A DNA stretch of 12,080 nucleotides from Lojkania enalia (lineage: Eukaryota > Ascomycota > Dothideomycetes > Pleosporales): assembly GCA_010094045.1 (NCBI GenBank), contig ML986670.1, positions 1 through 12,080 of the forward strand, given 5' to 3'. The notes beneath the pieces are model-generated. The model made no database searches, had not been told where the DNA came from, and was given only the letters and a program-made list of their open reading frames with translations. Shown piece after piece: positions 7,449 through 12,080 of the stretch. A program made the translations under genes and the position numbers. How positions within the stretch are numbered: position 1 is the stretch's first letter; each line of letters begins with the position of its first letter.

Positions 7449-8960
7449 TAGGTAGATTACTTCTAACTAGTAGAACTTATACGAATCTATATTAAGCTGT
7501 AAACTATTTACTTTTAAGGCTTTAAGAACTAGCTATATATACTACTTATAATTCTTTAGATTCTTACTAAATATTAGAATATTATTAATATAAGTAGTAT
7601 AAAATATATTAAAGTATAATCTTAGTATATTATTTATAAAGTACTAGAATATACTTAGAGTATTAACTAGACTAAAAGGTATTACTAGGTATTTAAATAG
7701 CTTATAGTATATATAAAAAATAGTCTTCTATTTATCTTCCTTAGTAATCTTTAACCTATTAAATATAATAATAATATCGAGTTTTATATAGTATTTTACC
7801 TTATTAAATTAGGTTAATATTTCTTAAATTAGTAGAATTAGGTATTAGTTTTTAATAGTAATAGTATTTAGGGTTCTATAGTTTATATAGAATTAGAAAC
7901 TACCTTTAAGTTTCTTTATAAAGATTATAGATATAGTTACTAGTAATAAGCTTACTTTAATAAATCTCTTAGATAAGTTCTTATTAAGATATTTTCTTAG
8001 TATCTTTAACTTGTTCTAGAACATCCTATAAAGTAGACCGAAGCTAGTTTACTTACTATTCTCTAGTTTAATCTTATAATTATACGGTTATTATTTAGGC
8101 AGCTTATCTATATTCTTATATAAGAAGATAGATAAGAAATTATAGTATTCTTTAAGTACTTTAGTAATAGGGTTAGTATATACTTTTAAGGCTAGAGCCT
8201 TATTAATATTAGCTATTAATATAGCGAAGATTTTATAGTTAAATTATTAAAAGAGCTAGACTAGTAGTATAACGCCTATATAATATATATCTAGCTATAA
8301 TATAGACTTTAGGTATTTAGGTTTAAATAGATCTTCTTAACTATAATTTTTAACTAAAGTTAAGTTAGTTTTAGTTTTAGGTTCTTTTAACTAGTATAGT
8401 ATTTTAGGTTACTAGTAATTATATTAAATATATTTTAATAGGTAGAGCTTTAAATAATACTATTTAGGCTTTAGACTATATAAGGGTTATAAATTAGTTA
8501 CTTTAAAATCTTCTTTTATATTAAGTTTAGGTAGTTTATAATCTTTAATAACTATTTAAATAGCCTATTAGTAGATAATAATACTAGTAGATTATAAGTA
8601 TTAAGTTAGGTATTAATTAATAGTAAAGACTAGCTGTTTATTCTTATAGTCTAAGTTTATATAATACTTATATATCTATAACTATCCTAGAATTAACTAG
8701 TATTTTTCTAGTATAGTTATATAAAAATATATTATCTCTAAATAGTTTAGGTATTAGAAAGTTAAGATAACTAAATAGAAGATAGTCCCTTTATAGAAAA
8801 CTTCTCTATTAAAACCGGTTAAATATAAATTATATAAGAGTTATATCTTTTAGAGTTTTAGGGTATATATAAGGTCTCTATAGATATAGCTATAACTAGT
8901 AGCCCTAGTATTAATAAGAATATTAATATCTTATTAGACTAGGTCTTAATAGATTAAGAA
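7449..8960 (-). pseudogene. pol: Gypsy pol part 1: aspartic protease and reverse transcriptase
   Basis: The protease motif DTGATS reads NTRATS at 8912-8895, followed by YIYRDLIYTLKL and, further on, LTGFN. The RT begins near 8162 (KVLKEYYNF, then IDKLP), continues through a KLDIIIIF block near 7780, FSLVN and INNILR, and reaches the active-site box, which reads YINN at 7592-7581 in place of YxDD. It is followed by ILIFSKNL and LVLKALK. All of this is in one frame (minus-strand codons starting at positions congruent to 2 mod 3), one step (-1) from the gag frame. The protein stops being readable at codon CTA 7451-7449, where the pogo element is inserted; it resumes at 5594. Confidence 0.88.
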
Positions 8961-9116
8961 AGGAGCTAGAATCTAGTAGTTCTATAACTATTTCTATAGA
9001 AGCTAGTTCTATAGGTATATAAAGATTTAGTATAAACGTAATTCTAAAAAATAATTTACTTCTAGAATAGACCTTTTAACAATATTCTAGTTAGTAAAAC
9101 TAGCTATATTTAGAAG

Positions 9117-9697
9117 CGAGAGTAATAGTTTTATCTATAAGATAATAAGCGTATTAAGAATTAGTTAAAGGATTAGTTAGAGGATTAAGAGTAGGACTTA
9201 TAAAGTATAATAGAGCTCTAAGACCCTTAACGGATTAATAGTAGAAGGGTGCTATATTCTAGCGAAATATATCTCTTACTACTATACTTATAACAGTATT
9301 CTTTATAGCGGTGTCTTTTTTATTTATTAAAGCTTATAAGCGTATAGTTAAAAGTATCGAGTTCTATAGTATTTAAGTCCTTCTAGTAAGTAGTATAATA
9401 CTTCGGTTATTTATAATAGTTGCTAGATAGGTAATATAGATTAGTATTATATAGGGAAATTAGGTTAGCGTAGTTATTTAGGGTGCTAGGTATTATAATA
9501 CTAATTATAGTATAATAGAGCTTATTAGAGAGAGGATATTAGAGATATATAATTTATCCGGTCTTATTTAATTTAGTATCTATAATTAAGCGTTGGAATT
9601 TAGTAAAGTAAGTAGAAAACCTACTTTAGCTTTATTTTAAAGTTTTTAGCTTACTCTATACTATAGTCTCCTTATTCTGGTCGCTATAGGTAGATTT
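9117..9697. repeat. Left arm of a large inverted repeat (Gypsy gag C-terminal half)
   Basis: Reverse-complement match to 10564-about 11158, through capsid, zinc knuckle and a short stretch beyond. Differences are mostly C/T or G/A; a few small gaps appear towards the outer end. The spacer of about 870 bp is the gag 5' half plus LTR of the minus-strand Gypsy. Confidence 0.85.
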
Positions 9698-10232
9698 TAA
9701 AAAGGCGACTAAGCTGTTTATAAAGTTAATACTCTTATCTATTAATAGGTTAACTAATATTACTAGGTCTTATTCTAGACGAGAATAAGTATATAGAAGA
9801 TAGGTACGTTTAGTTAGGTATTAGTTAGTATTTCCTTCTAATTTATAGTAGAGCTTTTTAATAAAGTATAAAAGCTCTAAACGTTTACTAGAGAATATTA
9901 AAAGGTTAAATAAGTAGTTAAAATAGAAATATAGATTATATATAGTTTTAAACGGATTAGAGGTTAATATAAGTATTTATTTAAAAGCTAGAGTTGTAAA
10001 CTAAATCGGGTTAAGAGCGGGTAATAGTTCTATTACTATTAATATACTAGTAACTAGTAGAGGAGTAGCTATTTAGCGGCTACTAAATTCCCTTTATATC
10101 GCTTTAAAGTTTAACTTATAGTAGTTCTTTTAGGTTATTAAGGCCTCTACTAGTATCTTATTTTTCTACTATAAAGAGTCTAGTTTACCCTAAATTTCTT
10201 TAAGTATATTAATAAGCGCGTTCTCGTCTATA
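9130..10232 (-). pseudogene. gag: Gypsy gag with CCHC zinc knuckle, RIP-inactivated
   Basis: The minus-strand frame opens near 10228 with DENALINILKEI, a coiled-coil-like start. It continues through a capsid-like region (FLKSTYSDQNK near 9700-9670) to a nucleocapsid knuckle at 9295-9254. The knuckle keeps C-X2-C-X4-H-X4-C spacing, but only the first Cys survives; the other two Cys and the His now read Tyr, as TGT to TAT and CAC/CAT to TAC/TAT would give. Stops are all TAA/TAG. The frame holds from 10228 to 9254 without an indel. An ATG lies at about 10252 but in another frame, so the true start is probably mutated. Gag would have formed the particle and bound element RNA. The C-terminal half occurs again, inverted, at 10564-11158. 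Confidence 0.82.
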
Positions 10233-10234
10233 AT

Positions 10235-10563
10235 ATATAATAGTAGATAACATAATATAATATTATAGATACTTATATATAGTTAGTTAATCGTACTTTA
10301 GATAGTTAACTCTATTATTACGTACTATATATAAATATTAAAATATTGTATAAAAAATAGAGATATCTATATTATATAGGTTTTTATAGAGGGTAGGTCT
10401 ATACTACTATACGGGCTAGCTAGGTTAGCGAAACCTTCCTCTATTATAGTTAAAATAAGTCGGTTATATTCTAGCTAGTAGTTAATAGCTATTGCTAGTA
10501 GCTAGTTTAAGTATTATAGTAAGAGTAGTATAGGTGTAGAGGTATCGCGGTATTACCATAACA
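10235..10563 (-). repeat. 5' LTR (plus leader) of the minus-strand Gypsy
   Basis: On the minus strand it opens with TGTTATGGTAATACCGCG at 10563, giving the 5' TG expected of an LTR. Its outer edge is also where the inverted gag fragment begins, which supports the boundary. A TATAAAAA box-like motif lies at 10388-10381 (minus strand), about 175 nt into the LTR. The inner edge and primer-binding site are not recognisable after RIP, so 10235 is simply where gag becomes readable. No second copy is visible in the window. Confidence 0.6.
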
Positions 10564-11158
10564 TCTACCTATAATAACTAGAATAAGAAGACTATAGTAT
10601 AAAGTAAACTAGAAACTTTAAAATAAGGCTAAAATAGGTTCCCTACTTCCTTTACTAAATTCCAACGCCTGATTATAGATACTAAACTAAATAAGATCGG
10701 ATAAATTATATATTTCTAATATTCTCTTTCTAATAAGCTCTACTATATTATAATAGGTATTATAATACCTAGTACCTTAAACAACTATACTAACCTAATT
10801 TCTTTATATAATACTAATCTATATTATCTATCTAGTAACTATTATAAATAACCGAAGTATTATACTATTTACTAGAAGGACTTAAATACTATAGAACTTA
10901 ATACTTCTAGCTATATACCTATAGGCTTTAATAAATAAGAAAAGCGCTGCTATAAAGAATACTATTATAAATATAATAGTAAGAGATATATTTTGCTAGA
11001 ATATAGTACTCTTCTACTATTAATCTATTAAGGGTCTTAGAGCCCTATTATACCCTATAGGTCCTACTTTTAATCTTTTAACTAATCTTCTAACTAATCT
11101 TTAATATACTCAACGTAGTTTATAAGCGAGCTATTAGTATAAGTAAGCTATTACTCTA
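10564..11158 (+). pseudogene. gag: Inverted second gag fragment (Gypsy, plus strand)
   Basis: It starts in mid-gag (STY-N-N, matching STYSDQ of the other copy) directly after the outer edge of the minus-strand Gypsy LTR, and reads left to right. The zinc-knuckle position is 10963-11004; all three Cys and the His now read Tyr, so it is more damaged than the other copy. The gag 5' half, LTR and pol of this copy are absent; similarity fades near 11158, before the second pogo-like element. This copy is either what the minus-strand Gypsy inserted into, or the product of an inversion between copies. Confidence 0.82.
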
Positions 11159-11215
11159 CTAAGATTCGAACAACTTAATCGCGATAATTATTAACTATAT
11201 ATATATATACTATAG
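11159..11215. other. Probable junction of gag fragment and second pogo-like element
   Basis: Gag similarity ends near 11158 and the transposase frame ends by about 11230. The element's near end should lie here, possibly around TTCGAACAACTTAATCGCG (11165-11183), but its partner repeat is outside the window, so this is unproven. A short (TA)n run follows at about 11195-11210. Confidence 0.3.
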
Positions 11216-12080
11216 GAAGTAATAGTCTATTAGATTATTTAATACCTACGCTATTAATTTAGCATATTCGAGTATTATAGCTAGGCTGTTTATAGCGCCT
11301 GCAGCTCTATTAAGGCTAGCTACTCCCTTATAGCTAAATACTCTAATTATAAATTTTCTTATTAATCTACCCCTTAACGTTATTTTAATTAATTATATCC
11401 TTACCTGTAACCTTTATTAGAATCCCCTACTTCTATAATCGCTTTCTTTTCTATTATTTTCGCTTTATTACTACCTTATTTACTTGCTTAAAACTCTTAA
11501 TTTAATTAGCTATTAGCGCAATCGAATGCGTTATTATTATAGTACTCTTTTAAATCTAATTAAAGACTACGATAATTAATATAGATAATAAGTTTTAATA
11601 TTACTAAATTCTACTATAAATTATTATTAATTAAGCCTCTAGTTTACATACGTTACTAGATGTTTTAGCCTCCTAGGGGGTAGTTTCTAGTATAGATAGT
11701 ATTAGCGTACGTAACTTAATATTAAGCTTTAATAGTACCGCCTCTAAATTATATAGTACTATTCTAGCACTTTAAAAGCTTGCGCGGATATTAGCTTCTA
11801 TAATTAATTAATTATAGGCTGCTTTAAAGGCTGGAAGAAAGGTAATCTTATTAATATAGTTAATATAATCGCGTACTAAGGCTGAGATCTTAATACTGTA
11901 CGCGCGTTTTAATAGCGAGAAGCAGCTTATATTAAGTAGCTATAGTAGGTACGACGAATATAGCGGTATATAGAGATAGATAATCTTCTCCTCCTTACAG
12001 ATCTCTTAAAACTTAAGCGAAACGTAGCTATCGTAGCTGTTAATAACTAGTAATCGATAGATACCTATCGTACGGCTCTT
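11170..12080 (-). pseudogene. Second pogo-like transposase, C-terminal part, RIP-inactivated
   Basis: Minus-strand frame entering from the right edge: LLVINSYDS at about 12053-12030 (pogo LxIDGxxS, Asp now Asn), then YIPLYSSYLL (PPHSSHLLQ with Pro/His changed), LLNISCFSLLKRAYS with the third catalytic Asp now Asn at 11933-11931. The two Asn positions are 35 residues apart, so this was DD35D. Next come FKAAYN, a KLRTL segment, a basic patch (KRKRL) and a G-I-L-T-K-V-T-G-K-D block like the end of many fungal pogo transposases. A C-X2-C-X4-H-X4-C knuckle at 11303-11262 keeps both outer Cys; the inner Cys and His are now Tyr. The frame holds without indel over about 250 codons. It differs in sequence from the complete element at 5597-7448. 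The N-terminal part and distal end lie beyond the window. Confidence 0.85.

Larger units (their letters stand above)
4490..10563 (-). mobile_element. Ty3/Gypsy LTR retrotransposon, 3'-truncated, interrupted by pogo
   Basis: Read on the minus strand, the order is 5' LTR (10563 to about 10235), gag, protease, reverse transcriptase, RNase H, then the start of integrase, which is the Ty3/Gypsy gene order. Similarity stops near 4490 within integrase, so the integrase core, any chromodomain and the 3' LTR are missing. A pogo-like element (5597-7448) sits in the RT. gag (10228-9254) and pol (8912 to about 5050, with the pogo element removed) each stay in a single frame without visible indels, despite dozens of stops. 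CpA/TpG depletion is severe throughout, so RIP was heavy. Confidence 0.88.

Noticed and set aside
8990..9060. TTTTTTA slippery heptamer on the minus strand between gag and pol
   Set aside because: The heptamer exists, but its phase relative to the gag frame is wrong for -1 slippage, and T runs are expected in RIP-damaged DNA.
9117..11158. Foldback element or long terminal inverted repeats of a new transposon
   Set aside because: Both arms are Gypsy gag sequence and the spacer is the rest of one Gypsy's gag and LTR, so two opposed Gypsy copies explain it.
1..12080. tRNA, rRNA, CRISPR arrays or bacterial-type operons
   Set aside because: No cloverleaf with conserved box sequences, no rRNA core motifs and no regularly spaced direct repeats were seen, and the whole window reads as fungal transposon remains.

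Overview
The window is a graveyard of nested transposable elements with no intact gene. It looks like an AT-rich isochore of a filamentous ascomycete (Pezizomycotina). The main reason is the decay pattern. CpA and TpG are scarce and TpA is everywhere. Recognisable reading frames are broken almost only by TAA/TAG at positions where Gln or Trp is expected, and mismatches between repeat copies are nearly all C/T or G/A. That is the signature of repeat-induced point mutation (RIP). The element families (hAT, Ty3/Gypsy, Fot1/pogo-like) are also typical of these fungi.

Layout, left to right. (1) 2-900, +: a RIP-damaged coding remnant of unknown identity. (2) 966-4197, +: a hAT DNA transposon with 41-bp terminal inverted repeats and a transposase pseudogene whose change of frame is explained by a 50-nt intron. 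(3) 4198-4490: an AT-rich stretch without genes that holds irregular telomere-like CTAACC motifs. (4) 4490-10563, -: one Ty3/Gypsy retrotransposon read right to left, with 5' LTR (about 10235-10563), gag with a CCHC knuckle, protease, reverse transcriptase, RNase H and the start of integrase. It is cut off before the integrase core, and no 3' LTR is visible. (5) 5597-7448, inside that Gypsy: a complete Fot1/pogo-like element in a TA target site. Removing it together with one TA restores the Gypsy RT codon and frame exactly. (6) 10564-about 11158, +: part of a second, inverted Gypsy gag that abuts the outer edge of the first Gypsy's LTR. (7) about 11170-12080, -: the 3' part of a different pogo-like transposase with a C-terminal zinc knuckle, running off the window.

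Relative order: the pogo element landed in the Gypsy. It keeps far more CpA/TpG and GC than its surroundings, so it has had less RIP and is probably the youngest insertion. Nothing here can encode a working protein as it stands; catalytic Asp codons have become Asn in both pogo transposases, the hAT and the Gypsy RT. I found no RNA gene, CRISPR array or host gene. The best observations concern the nesting, the RIP record and a few structures that RIP does not explain.
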